Source: Anaerolineales bacterium (GTDB lineage: Bacteria; Chloroflexota; Anaerolineae; Anaerolineales; Villigracilaceae). From it: a stretch of 40,145 nt of DNA. The translations under genes and the position numbers were made by a program. Shown in pieces: positions 16,654 to 25,114 of the stretch. The DNA lies in NCBI GenBank assembly GCA_024710905.1, contig JANJTV010000104.1, forward strand, positions 1 to 40,145. The letters are read 5' to 3'. The notes under the pieces were generated by a model, which saw only the letters and a program-made list of their open reading frames with translations, was not told the DNA's origin and made no database searches. Position 1 is the stretch's first letter. Each line of letters starts with the position of its first letter.

Positions 16654-18090
16654 CTACCGGGTGCCTTGCTCAAAACCGGTCTTGACTGATTGCAAATCCA
16701 CCGGGACGGGATAATTGCCGGTAAAGCAGGCCCGGCAATAACCATCCGTGCGACCCACTGCCCGCATCATCCCATCCAGTGAAAGATAGGTCAAGGAATC
16801 GGCTTTCACAAATTTGCGGATTTCATCTACAGTGCGTTTGTGGGCAATCAAGTCATCATACTTACCCATATCCACGCCCATGAAACAAGGGTGGGCAATC
16901 GGCGGGCAGGTGATGGCAACATGCACCTCCCTGGCCCCGGCATTTTTTAATAATTTGATTAATGGACCAGTAGTATTGCCGCGCACTATACTGTCATCAA
17001 TCATAATCACCCGTTTGCCCAGGATATTCTCATTGATAACATTGAATTTCATCCCCACCCCGCGCTTGCGCAACGAATCAGTCGGCTCAATAAATGTGCG
17101 CCCGACGTAACGATTCTTGACAAAACCATCGTTATACGAAATGCCACTCACCCGCGCGAACCCAATCGCCGCCGGTATGGATGAATCCGGCACCGGGATG
17201 ACTACGTCCGCGCTGCTTGCATCCATCCCGGCCAGGAATTCCCGCGCCAGTTCTTCCCCCAGACGCTGCCGAACGGCATGCACATTCACCCCATCCCAGG
17301 TCTGGTCGGGCCGGGCAAAATAAATATGCTCGAAGACACACATCGCAGAGGGCTTCACTGGCCCCAGCGCCTGGGTCACCCGCAGAGCGTTTGCAGAAAG
17401 GGCGACGATCTCACCCGGTTTCACATCCCGGATAGCCTCACAACCCAACGTACGCAATGCGCCGGTTTCAGACGCGACAGCGTAGCCCCCATTCGGAAGC
17501 ATGCCCACGCTAAGGGGGCGGAAGCCCCAGGGATCCCTGACAGCATACACCGTGTCACGAGTCATAATCACCAGCGAGTAGGCGCCCACCCATTTCTGCA
17601 TGGCATCTTTTATCCGTTCCTCCCAGGTGCTGCCTGAGTCACGCGCCAGCATCATGGTCATCACTTCGCTGTCCGATGACGACGAAAAGCCCACTCCCTG
17701 GCGCAGCATCTCCTCGCGCAATTCTGCCGAGTTAACCAGGTTACCGTTATGGGCCAACGCCAGCGGGCCATACATGGTTTCGATCATGAAGGGTTGGGCA
17801 TTGCGAATGGCCGACGAACCGGTTGTGGAATAGCGTGTATGTCCAATGGCATAATGCCCCTGCAAACCGCTTAAGGTCTCCGGCTTGAATACTTGCGACA
17901 CCAACCCAATATTCTTATACATCGACATGGCCGCCCCATCCGAGACGGCGATGCCCGCAGCCTCCTGGCCGCGATGCTGTAAAGCAAATAACCCGAAAAA
18001 AGCCATGCGCGCCACACCTTCATTCGGGGCAAAAATGCCAATCACACCACATTCTTCCCTGGGCGAATCATCGTAAAAATTCTTCATCAT
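16654..18090 (-). CDS. purF: Amidophosphoribosyltransferase PurF (first committed step)
   Basis: 478 residues. It makes phosphoribosylamine from PRPP and glutamine. A short propeptide ends at C14 (REECGVIGIF), which becomes the N-terminal nucleophile of the glutaminase domain. LQHRGQEAAGI and RYSTTGSS follow. The PRTase domain has the PRPP loop VIMIDDSIVRGNTTGP. Cys residues in SAMCVFEHIYFARP, IAHPCFMG and GYCRACFTGNYP correspond to the 4Fe-4S ligands of the Bacillus subtilis type enzyme, so this is probably an oxygen-sensitive, cluster-containing form. The start is ATG 18090 or the adjoining ATG 18087; AGGAAA fits the second better. It lies 28 nt after purK. Confidence 0.96.
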   Translation of the reverse strand: MMKNFYDDSPREECGVIGIFAPNEGVARMAFFGLFALQHRGQEAAGIAVSDGAAMSMYKNIGLVSQVFKPETLSGLQGHYAIGHTRYSTTGSSAIRNAQPFMIETMYGPLALAHNGNLVNSAELREEMLRQGVGFSSSSDSEVMTMMLARDSGSTWEERIKDAMQKWVGAYSLVIMTRDTVYAVRDPWGFRPLSVGMLPNGGYAVASETGALRTLGCEAIRDVKPGEIVALSANALRVTQALGPVKPSAMCVFEHIYFARPDQTWDGVNVHAVRQRLGEELAREFLAGMDASSADVVIPVPDSSIPAAIGFARVSGISYNDGFVKNRYVGRTFIEPTDSLRKRGVGMKFNVINENILGKRVIMIDDSIVRGNTTGPLIKLLKNAGAREVHVAITCPPIAHPCFMGVDMGKYDDLIAHKRTVDEIRKFVKADSLTYLSLDGMMRAVGRTDGYCRACFTGNYPVPVDLQSVKTGFEQGTR

Positions 18091-18118
18091 TTTCCTGTTT
18101 CTTTAGCGCAGCCAACCC

Positions 18119-19186
18119 TTAGTCCCTGCATACCAACGACTCAATTTTTTCAACCTTCCCCATAAGCAGGTCATCCGTCCCGGCAACCACAGTGACATGC
18201 CCGAGTTTACGTCCCGGACGTGGTGACTTGCCATACAAGTGCAGGTGCACGCCTTCTATTTTAAGGATATCCTGCACCGGGGGGATCTGCCCGATTAAAT
18301 TGACCATCGCGCCGGCCCCAATCGGATTCGTGCTTCCCAGCGGGAAACGGGCCATGGCCCGAACATGATTCTCGAACTGGGACGTCAACGCGCCTTCAAT
18401 CGTCCAGTGGCCACTATTGTGCACACGCGGGGCCATTTCGTTGACCAGCAACTGGCCATCCAGTTCAAAAAATTCAATTGCCAGCACACCAACATATCCA
18501 AGCGCTTCCATCACCTTCCGTGCATGCGATTCGGCCAAACCTTGCAACGGATGCACCTGGACGGGAACCACCGAACGATGCAGGATGCCCTCATGATGCG
18601 TGTTAATTGTCAGCGGGTAGAACGCCACCGCACCATCCACCCCGCGAACACCCACAATGGAAATCTCCCGCTCAAACGGGACGAGTTCTTCCACGATCAA
18701 GTCCTGGCCCCGCAATTGTGTCATGGCAAAAGACAATTCATCCATGTTACGAACAATAAACTGCCCCTTGCCGTCGTAACCCATGCGGCGGGTCTTCAGC
18801 ACCGCCGGGACGTCAAAGCCGTTAAATCCCGAAGCAGTAAACCGCGGGGTTGGGATGCCAAGATCACTAAAAAAGGATTTTTCCACCAGCCGGTCTTGCG
18901 CCTTTTCCAGCGCCAGCGGTGGCGGGAAGACCGGCACAAACTTCTCCACAAAACGGGCGGCATCCACAGGCACGTTCTCAAACTCGTATGTAATTACATC
19001 AACTTCGCTGGCAAAACGTTCCAACGCGGGGGAATCGTCATATGCGGCCACAACCTGCGGCGCCAACTGCCCGGCAGGCGAATTTGGGACAGGGTCGTAA
19101 AAACGAAAACGCAACCCCAGCGGGATGCCCGCCAGGGTCAGCATTCGTCCCAGTTGACCTGCGCCAAAAACGCCAATGGTTATCAT
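18119..19186 (-). CDS. purK: N5-carboxyaminoimidazole ribonucleotide synthase PurK
   Basis: 355 residues. An ATP-grasp ligase that makes N5-CAIR from AIR, ATP and bicarbonate. The N-terminal nucleotide loop is VFGAGQLGRML. ATP-grasp motifs include DRLVEKSFFSDLGIPTPRF, KTRRMGYDGKGQ and the Mg-binding strand FFELDGQLLVNEMAPRVHNSGHWTIEGA. The length is normal for PurK. It starts 8 nt after purE, and the PurE/PurK pair shows that the bacterial two-step carboxylation route is used. Confidence 0.95.
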   Translation of the reverse strand: MITIGVFGAGQLGRMLTLAGIPLGLRFRFYDPVPNSPAGQLAPQVVAAYDDSPALERFASEVDVITYEFENVPVDAARFVEKFVPVFPPPLALEKAQDRLVEKSFFSDLGIPTPRFTASGFNGFDVPAVLKTRRMGYDGKGQFIVRNMDELSFAMTQLRGQDLIVEELVPFEREISIVGVRGVDGAVAFYPLTINTHHEGILHRSVVPVQVHPLQGLAESHARKVMEALGYVGVLAIEFFELDGQLLVNEMAPRVHNSGHWTIEGALTSQFENHVRAMARFPLGSTNPIGAGAMVNLIGQIPPVQDILKIEGVHLHLYGKSPRPGRKLGHVTVVAGTDDLLMGKVEKIESLVCRD

Positions 19187-19194
19187 GCAGTCTC

Positions 19195-19686
19195 TTAAGT
19201 ACGCGGGTCGGGATTCTCCAACACCGACCGGGTTTGTTTTTCACGAAAACCAACAAGAGCAGGTTTGTATTCCGAGTGAGCATTGGCGACAATGGCCGCC
19301 GCCAGCAGGGCCGCATTGACCGCGCCGGCCCGCCCAATGGCCAACGTACCCACGGGGATTCCCGAGGGCATCTGTACGATCGAAAGCAGTGAATCCAGCC
19401 CGTTGAGCACCTTCGACTGCACCGGCACACCCAGCACCGGCAGGTGCGTCTTGGCAGCCGTCATGCCTGGTAAATGAGCTGCCCCGCCCGCCCCGGCAAT
19501 GATCACTTCGATGCCGCGTTCTGCCGCCGTTTCGGCATACTTGAACAATAAATCCGGTGTTCGATGCGCGGAGACAACCTTCACTTCGTAAGGGATACCA
19601 AGCCCGTCCAAGGTTTCCGTCGCGTACTGCATGGTTTCCCAGTCAGACTTGCTACCCATGATGATACCGATTAGTGCCTTGCCCAT
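19195..19686 (-). CDS. purE: N5-CAIR mutase PurE (class I)
   Basis: 163 residues. It converts N5-CAIR to CAIR. Diagnostic motifs are [11 protein letters not shown], the VVSAHRTPD block with the catalytic His and [12 protein letters not shown]. The [22 protein letters not shown] block and an adjoining PurK identify class I rather than class II (AIR carboxylase). It starts 9 nt after purC with no strong ribosome binding site, so it probably depends on translational coupling. Confidence 0.96.
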   Translation of the reverse strand: MGKALIGIIMGSKSDWETMQYATETLDGLGIPYEVKVVSAHRTPDLLFKYAETAAERGIEVIIAGAGGAAHLPGMTAAKTHLPVLGVPVQSKVLNGLDSLLSIVQMPSGIPVGTLAIGRAGAVNAALLAAAIVANAHSEYKPALVGFREKQTRSVLENPDPRT

Positions 19687-19695
19687 ATCAATTTT

Positions 19696-20685
19696 TCAAC
19701 CCGTCCTTCCCGGTGACACCAGACCCAATGTTCTTAAGTTCTCCAACAGTCGTTCATTTACGGGATAATCGCCCGGTACAAAGGCCTGCCCGGTCAGCAT
19801 TTCATAGATCGTTATATAGCGCTCGGATGCCGAAACCCAGAGCGAATCCGGCATGTGCGGGATTCCGCCCTCGCCGCGATAACCCTTTTCAGCATAGGCC
19901 AAACGCACAAATTCCTTGTCGAAATTCTCCGGTTCCTGCCCGGCCGTAAAGCGGCGCTCGTAGCTGTCGGCCTTCCAGAAGCGGGACGAATCGGGGGTGT
20001 GAACCTCGTCAATTAACAGGATGCGCCCGTCAGGAGTCCGCCCGAATTCATATTTCGTATCCACCAGCACCAGCCCGGCCTTGTTGGCCAACTCCTGCCC
20101 GCGCTTGAAAATCGCCAGCGCGGCGTCCTGGACCTGCTCCCAGGTTTCCGCGTCGAGAATGCCCTTTGAGACCACCTCGGCGCAGGTCAGGCGCTCATCG
20201 TGGCCGCTGGGGCCACCCTTGGTGGTCGGGGTGATAATCGGCGCAGGCAAGGCCTGGTTTTTCCGCAACCCGTCGGGGAAGTGGTAGCCATAAATCTCGC
20301 GCTCGCCGAGTTCATAGCGATGCCACAGTGCCGTGCTCGTCACGCCTGAAATATAGCCGCGGATGACCACTTCCACCAGCAATGGTTCAACCTCAGTCAC
20401 AATGGCGGCATTGGGGTCGGGAAGGGAGATCAGGTGATTGGGGAGGATGGATTGGGTCTGCTCAAACCACCAGCCGGAGAGTTGATTTAGTACCTGACCT
20501 TTATAAGGAACTTTTGCCAGGATGCGGTCGAAGGCCGATAGCCGGTCCGTCGTGACAATCAGCCGTTTCCTGTCCCCCAGCGCATACCATTCGCGCACCT
20601 TGCCAACGGTTTTCCCCGGCAGGGGCAGGTCCGTTTCAGCGCAGGCTTGAGGAAGCAATTGCATTAACTGTTCGCGGACAATCAT
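19696..20685 (-). CDS. purC: SAICAR synthetase PurC (long form)
   Basis: 329 residues from ATG 20685; an in-frame ATG at 20706 lacks a ribosome binding site, whereas 20685 has GGTGG. The enzyme joins CAIR and aspartate. Motifs are GKVREWYALGDRKRLIVTTDRLSAFD, LVEVVIRGYISGV, LVDTKYEFG and the LIDEVHTPDSSRFW block. Length and the DSSRFW ending place it with the longer form seen in yeast Ade1 rather than the roughly 240-residue Bacillus form. It lies between purQ (33 nt upstream) and purE. Confidence 0.95.
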   Translation of the reverse strand: MIVREQLMQLLPQACAETDLPLPGKTVGKVREWYALGDRKRLIVTTDRLSAFDRILAKVPYKGQVLNQLSGWWFEQTQSILPNHLISLPDPNAAIVTEVEPLLVEVVIRGYISGVTSTALWHRYELGEREIYGYHFPDGLRKNQALPAPIITPTTKGGPSGHDERLTCAEVVSKGILDAETWEQVQDAALAIFKRGQELANKAGLVLVDTKYEFGRTPDGRILLIDEVHTPDSSRFWKADSYERRFTAGQEPENFDKEFVRLAYAEKGYRGEGGIPHMPDSLWVSASERYITIYEMLTGQAFVPGDYPVNERLLENLRTLGLVSPGRTG

Positions 20686-20718
20686 CGTAATTCCACCCCC
20701 CGCCATGCAGGTTCGCGG

Positions 20719-21504
20719 TTAAAGGCTTTTTGCATAGTTCACACCATTCTTAAACAGGGCCAGCCCGCTGTTGCCCTGCTCGCCACGTGTGTGACGAGGA
20801 TGCTGCCAGGCATGGATGTGATTCTCCGGGTGGGGCATCAGGCCGAGCACATTACCCGCCGGGTTGCAGATCCCGGCAATATCCAGCAGGGAACCGTTTG
20901 GGTTGGCCGGGTATTCACCACTGGCAGGTGAGCCATCCGGGCGGATGTAAGCAAGGGCGATCTGGTCGTTTTGGGAAAGAACGTTCAGCAAGGAATGGCT
21001 AACCGCCTGGAAGTTGCCTTCTCCATGAGCAATGGGGCAGGTGATATTTTCGGCGAGGGCTTTTGTCCACAGGCAGGTTTGGGAAAGGGGGGCTAAATCC
21101 ACCCAGCGGCATTCAAAATGACCCTGCCCATTAAAAGTCAATGTAACTGCCGAGGAGGATTCACCATTCCCCGGCAGTATCCCCGACTTGACCAATGCCT
21201 GGAATCCGTTGCAGATGCCAACCACGGGTTTGCCGGCCTGCACGAACAAATTAATCTGATCAGCAAAATAAGAGTTCAGGTCGAGGGCCAGCAGTTTGCC
21301 TGCACCAAGCGCATCGGCATAAGAGAAACCGCCGGGAACAACCAGCATCTGGTAATCAGAAAAATTCTTTTTCCCGGCGCGCAGTTCGTTGAGCGGGGCA
21401 AAGACTGGCTCGGCGCCGGTCAGGGTTAGGGCTTCGGCAACATCAAAATCACGATTGGTGCCATGGGCCTGGAGAATGAGGGCAGCAGGTTTCATGTTCG
21501 TCAT
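20719..21504 (-). CDS. purQ: FGAM synthetase glutaminase subunit PurQ
   Basis: 261 residues from ATG 21504, which overlaps the purL stop (TGATG). Met at 21495 is another possible start and fits the usual PurQ N-terminus better. It is a class I glutamine amidotransferase that releases ammonia for PurL. The nucleophile is the Cys of VGICNGFQAL; the His/Glu pair is in GLMPHPENH. FSYADALGAGKLLA and the AHGEGNF block are PurQ-specific. Fusion to PurL, as in gammaproteobacteria and eukaryotes, has not happened here although PurS has been fused. Confidence 0.95.
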   Translation of the reverse strand: MTNMKPAALILQAHGTNRDFDVAEALTLTGAEPVFAPLNELRAGKKNFSDYQMLVVPGGFSYADALGAGKLLALDLNSYFADQINLFVQAGKPVVGICNGFQALVKSGILPGNGESSSAVTLTFNGQGHFECRWVDLAPLSQTCLWTKALAENITCPIAHGEGNFQAVSHSLLNVLSQNDQIALAYIRPDGSPASGEYPANPNGSLLDIAGICNPAGNVLGLMPHPENHIHAWQHPRHTRGEQGNSGLALFKNGVNYAKSL

Positions 21505-24299
21505 CAATTCTGGCCAGTGAAGGCTTTAACAAGATCGGCAACAGGAATTTGTTCGCCAGAGATTTTGAGTACAGGCTCGGCAGTAACGACGCCGATCTTT
21601 GCCAGGGGCAGGCCTCTGAACAGGGTAAGGAAGTCGGCTTCGGCAGCGGGATCGATTTCAGCCAGCAAACAGCCGTTCGTTTCAGCGAAACAGGCTGCGG
21701 GGGAGCCCGCGGCTGAGATTTCCATCCCCAGCCGCCCGCCAATGCACATTTCTGCTGCGGCAACCGCCAGCCCGCCTTCGCACAGGTCATGGCAAGACCT
21801 GACAAGCCCCCTGGTAATGGCCTGGTGCAGGGCACGATACACTTTTGGGGCAGTTTCAGGCAGGCCTGGCACAGACTGGCCAAGGATTGCTGGCAGTTGC
21901 TCGCTACCTACAAGGTAAACCATGTTGCCTGGCTGCTTCAAATCCATCGTGATGGCCTTGCTGACGTCATCAATGATGCCAATGGCCGAAATCAACAGGG
22001 TTGGAGGAATGGCGTGACGCTGACCATCGGCGCCGAGGTACTCGTTGTTGAGCGAATCCTTGCCAGAGATGTAAGGCGTACGATAGTACAGCGCGGCGTC
22101 ATGACAACCGCGCGTGGCTTCGACCAGTGTACCCATCGTCTCCGGGCGTTTGGGGTCGCCCCAGCAGAAGTTATCAAGGATGGCGATGCGGGTCGGGTCT
22201 GCCCCAACAGCAACGGCATTGCGGATGGCTTCATCCACCACCGCCCAGGCCATTTTATAGGCGTCCTGTTTGCCATACCCCGGATTAATCCCATTGGACA
22301 GCACAATGCCTTTTCGGCCTTTCGTACCGATTGGCTTGAGCACCGCCGCATCGGAAGGCGCATCCGCATTGACACCGGTCAGTGGCTTGACAACTGTGCC
22401 GCCCTGAATTTCATGGTCATAGATGCGGATGGTGGCAGCTTTGCTGGCAATGTTTGGGGACGACAGAAGTTGTAACAATCTGCCTGGTAACTGGTCGTCA
22501 GCAATCGGGGACAGGGAAATAGAAGGTACTGAATGGCTAATGACCGCCTTAAGTTGCCTCTGGGGGATGCCTTCATGCAAGAACTCGTTCTCCAATTCCA
22601 GCACGGTTTTGCCGTCATAGCGGACAACCAATTTACCATCGCCAGTAAACCTGCCGATGTCGGTCAATTCGGTGTTGTAGGTGTCACACAGGGCTTGCAA
22701 GGCGGGCAGGTGAGCCGGGGGTACCGCCAGCACCATACGTTCCTGCGCTTCAGAGAGCCAGATTTCCCAGGGCGCCAGGCCGGGGTATTTCAGGCGTACG
22801 TGGTGCAACTCAATCTCCGCGCCAATATTCGAGGCCATTTCGCCCACCGCGGAAGACAAACCGCCCGCGCCACAATCAGTAATATCGCTGTAGAGACCGG
22901 CATCGCGGGCGCGGGTGATGACATCAATCAGGCCTTTTTCGGTGATCGGGTCGCCTATCTGGACGGACGCACCAGAAACTTCGCCCGTCTGGGCATCCAT
23001 GGTCATGGAGGAGAAGGTCGCACCACGCAGGCCGTCACGCCCTGTACGTCCCCCCAGCACAACCACCCTGTCGCCCGCCTGCGGATTCTTATGGTGCTTT
23101 CCCTTTGGCGCAATACCAACACAGCCGCAAAAGACCAGCGGGTTGGCCGTATAACCTTCATCGTACAAGATTGCCCCATTGACGGTCGGGATGCCGATTT
23201 TGTTACCGTAATCCTGCACCCCGGCAATCACACCAGACTGGATGCGGCGGGGGTGGAGTACACCTTCGGGCAGGCTGTCCGGATTCATCTCCTGCGGCCC
23301 AAAGCAAAGGATATCCGTCGCAGCGATGGGCTTGGCGCTCACCCCGAGCACGTCCCGAATCACCCCCCCCACGCCAGTGTTCGCCCCGCCAAATGGCTCA
23401 ATCGCTGAAGGGTGGTTATGCGTCTCGACCTTAAAAGAAATTTCAAACTCATCATCAAATTCAATAATCCCGGCATTGTCCACAAAGGCCGAAACCACCC
23501 AGGGTGCATTAATTTTGTCCGTGGCAGCTTTCAGGTAAGTTTTGATAATACTATCGACAACGGAAGTTTGCCCGTTTGACTCGACTTCCACCCTGGCCTT
23601 AAATGTCTTATGGACGCAATGTTCACTCCAGGTCTGGGCAATCGTCTCGAATTCCACATCGGTTGGGTCGCGATCAATTTTGCGGTAATACGACTGGATG
23701 GCCTGCATCTCTGCCAGGTCGAGGGCAGCGCGACGGTCTTTCGATACATCCAGTAACTGTTCGCTGGTAAGCGTTCGAAGCTGGATGATCTCGACTTCCC
23801 CGCTGGCCTGAACCTCCTCAGGGAAGGAAGGGGCAATCTCCCCTATCGTCCAGTGCTGGATGACAGGATTCGCCAGCAACTGGCGGGCCAGTTTTTCAAC
23901 CCGGGACAGGGCCAGCCCATCAATGAGAAAACGCTGGCCAGTAGCCGCCCGCTGCACCCCGTCGAAGCCAAGGACATGCGCGGCGCGGACAATCTCCTGT
24001 GCCACCGGGTCGGTTACGCCAGGACGCAGGGAAACTTCCACGAAGATGGAAGCCGGTGCGGTGGCGTCTGTGTCCGATGGGATGATTTTCCAGAAAGCGA
24101 CCTGGGTAACCGGGTCACTTAACAGCTTGAGGGCCAGCTGCTCACATTCATGCTGTGATAACTGACCCTCGATAAAATAAATATCCTGACAAGCAAGGGC
24201 GGTAATATCCTGAAAACCCAGTGCCTTGGCATCGGCGGCATAGCTCGCTGAGCGCGGGTCGGGCTGGTTGAATTTGACTAAAAATCGATAGACGGGCAT
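21504..24299 (-). CDS. purL: FGAM synthetase PurL with two N-terminal PurS-like domains
   Basis: 931 residues from ATG 24299 (AAGGA site; a longer frame to 24356 would overrun the promoter). Residues 1-73 and 84-155 are two PurS-like repeats. The second is clearly PurS: FVEVSLRPGVTDPVAQEIVRAA, LGFDGV and LLANPVIQHWTI. The first is more diverged: LGFQDITALACQDIYFIEG and LLSDPVTQVAFWKI. From about residue 165 the protein is a small-type PurL: TWSEHCVHKTFKARVE, FKVETHNHPSAIEPFGGANTG, GGRTGRDGLRGATFSS and a C-terminal catalytic block HDLCEGGLAVAAAEM. It makes FGAM with ammonia from PurQ. No separate purS gene exists in the window. First gene of the operon. Confidence 0.95.
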   Translation of the reverse strand: MPVYRFLVKFNQPDPRSASYAADAKALGFQDITALACQDIYFIEGQLSQHECEQLALKLLSDPVTQVAFWKIIPSDTDATAPASIFVEVSLRPGVTDPVAQEIVRAAHVLGFDGVQRAATGQRFLIDGLALSRVEKLARQLLANPVIQHWTIGEIAPSFPEEVQASGEVEIIQLRTLTSEQLLDVSKDRRAALDLAEMQAIQSYYRKIDRDPTDVEFETIAQTWSEHCVHKTFKARVEVESNGQTSVVDSIIKTYLKAATDKINAPWVVSAFVDNAGIIEFDDEFEISFKVETHNHPSAIEPFGGANTGVGGVIRDVLGVSAKPIAATDILCFGPQEMNPDSLPEGVLHPRRIQSGVIAGVQDYGNKIGIPTVNGAILYDEGYTANPLVFCGCVGIAPKGKHHKNPQAGDRVVVLGGRTGRDGLRGATFSSMTMDAQTGEVSGASVQIGDPITEKGLIDVITRARDAGLYSDITDCGAGGLSSAVGEMASNIGAEIELHHVRLKYPGLAPWEIWLSEAQERMVLAVPPAHLPALQALCDTYNTELTDIGRFTGDGKLVVRYDGKTVLELENEFLHEGIPQRQLKAVISHSVPSISLSPIADDQLPGRLLQLLSSPNIASKAATIRIYDHEIQGGTVVKPLTGVNADAPSDAAVLKPIGTKGRKGIVLSNGINPGYGKQDAYKMAWAVVDEAIRNAVAVGADPTRIAILDNFCWGDPKRPETMGTLVEATRGCHDAALYYRTPYISGKDSLNNEYLGADGQRHAIPPTLLISAIGIIDDVSKAITMDLKQPGNMVYLVGSEQLPAILGQSVPGLPETAPKVYRALHQAITRGLVRSCHDLCEGGLAVAAAEMCIGGRLGMEISAAGSPAACFAETNGCLLAEIDPAAEADFLTLFRGLPLAKIGVVTAEPVLKISGEQIPVADLVKAFTGQN

Positions 24300-24324
24300 A
24301 CATATCCTTCCGGGAAACCGCCTG

Positions 24325-24353
24325 ATTGTACATCGGCAACATTGTCTAGTCAA
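24325..24353 (-). promoter_or_regulatory. Promoter of the purine operon
   Basis: TTGACT (24348-24353), a 17-nt spacer and TACAAT (24325-24330) on the minus strand form a good housekeeping promoter. The predicted start is about 18-20 nt before the purL ATG, so there is no room for a riboswitch. A near-perfect dyad TTGTCTAGTCAA (24342-24353) overlaps the -35 and could be an operator; that part is speculative. Confidence 0.8.
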
Positions 24354-24396
24354 CAACAGGTTTTGTTTTTGTAATATTTGATTTTCTTTGCTGCTT

Positions 24397-24402
24397 TATA
24401 AT
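24397..24402 (+). promoter_or_regulatory. Candidate -10 element (TATAAT) for the SLOG-like gene
   Basis: A consensus TATAAT ends 7 nt before the ATG at 24410, with no ribosome binding site between. This predicts a leaderless transcript divergent from the purine operon. Confidence 0.45.
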
Positions 24403-24409
24403 TCATTTT

Positions 24410-25099
24410 ATGACTATCTCACAATTCGGTAAAGTTCAGGCGACAGCCATTACATCAGAAGCGGATATTGCCGCCGCCCTGCAACGCCTGGGCATCAGCA
24501 CCGGCCAATCCACCCTGGTGCTGATTGGCGGCGCTGGCGGCATGAGCGAAGAGCAACTTGCCCAGACCCAATCATTTTTTGCAGATTGGGTAGCCCCCTT
24601 TGTGATTGAGAAAAAACTAGCCGTTATTGATGGTGGCACTGATTCAGGCATCATGAAAGCGATGGGGCTGGCTCGCACCAAACATAATGCCGACTTCCTG
24701 CTGGTAGGTGTGGCAGTGGAAGCCCTGTTGAGGGAAGAACCCTGGCTGGTGGAGCAAAACCACAGCCACCTGCTGACGGTTCCCGGCACAGACTGGGGCG
24801 ATGAAGTAGCCCTGCTCAGCCGAACAGCCACCATCATTGCCGGCGGGAAACCCTCCATGACCCTGCTGTTCAACGGCGGGCAAATTACCTGGCGCGACGC
24901 CGAAGCCAGCATCAACGAAAACCGCCCGGTGCTGGTAGCCGAGGGGTCTGGCCGCGCAGCAGATGACATCTCGCAGACCCAGACTGGCATGAAAATTGAT
25001 ATGCGGGCCATTAAATTAATCCAAACCGGACTGATTCGTGTCGCAAACCCGTATCACGAGCCCGAAAAATTCATGGCTCACCTCAAAAATACATACTAA
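24410..25099 (+). CDS. SLOG/LSDAT-like nucleotide-binding protein
   Basis: 229 residues, Rossmann-like. A glycine-rich loop LIGGAGGMSEEQL (about residues 38-50) follows a first beta strand. AVIDGGTDSGIMKAMG (about 70-87) is the second glycine-rich element, and PVLVAEGSGRAADD closes the site. This order resembles the prokaryotic LSDAT branch of the SLOG superfamily, related to the TRPM N-terminal region. SLOG domains bind nucleotide-derived ligands such as NAD or ADP-ribose derivatives, or act as lysine-decarboxylase-like proteins. I assign the fold with moderate confidence and no specific ligand. It is followed after 15 nt by a class III aminotransferase and is probably co-transcribed with it. 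Confidence 0.7.
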   Translation: MTISQFGKVQATAITSEADIAAALQRLGISTGQSTLVLIGGAGGMSEEQLAQTQSFFADWVAPFVIEKKLAVIDGGTDSGIMKAMGLARTKHNADFLLVGVAVEALLREEPWLVEQNHSHLLTVPGTDWGDEVALLSRTATIIAGGKPSMTLLFNGGQITWRDAEASINENRPVLVAEGSGRAADDISQTQTGMKIDMRAIKLIQTGLIRVANPYHEPEKFMAHLKNTY

Positions 25100-25114
25100 A
25101 CCGGCGGAGCATCA

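Noticed and set aside
22533..23408. Long plus-strand frame inside purL
   Set aside because: Antisense shadow of a highly conserved enzyme; no recognisable motif of its own.
24300..24356. N-terminal extension of PurL
   Set aside because: It covers the promoter -10 and -35 region, is Cys/Arg-rich and unlike PurS; ATG 24299 has AAGGA upstream.
24300..24409. Purine riboswitch before purL
   Set aside because: The predicted leader is about 19 nt, and no three-way junction sequence is present in the gap.
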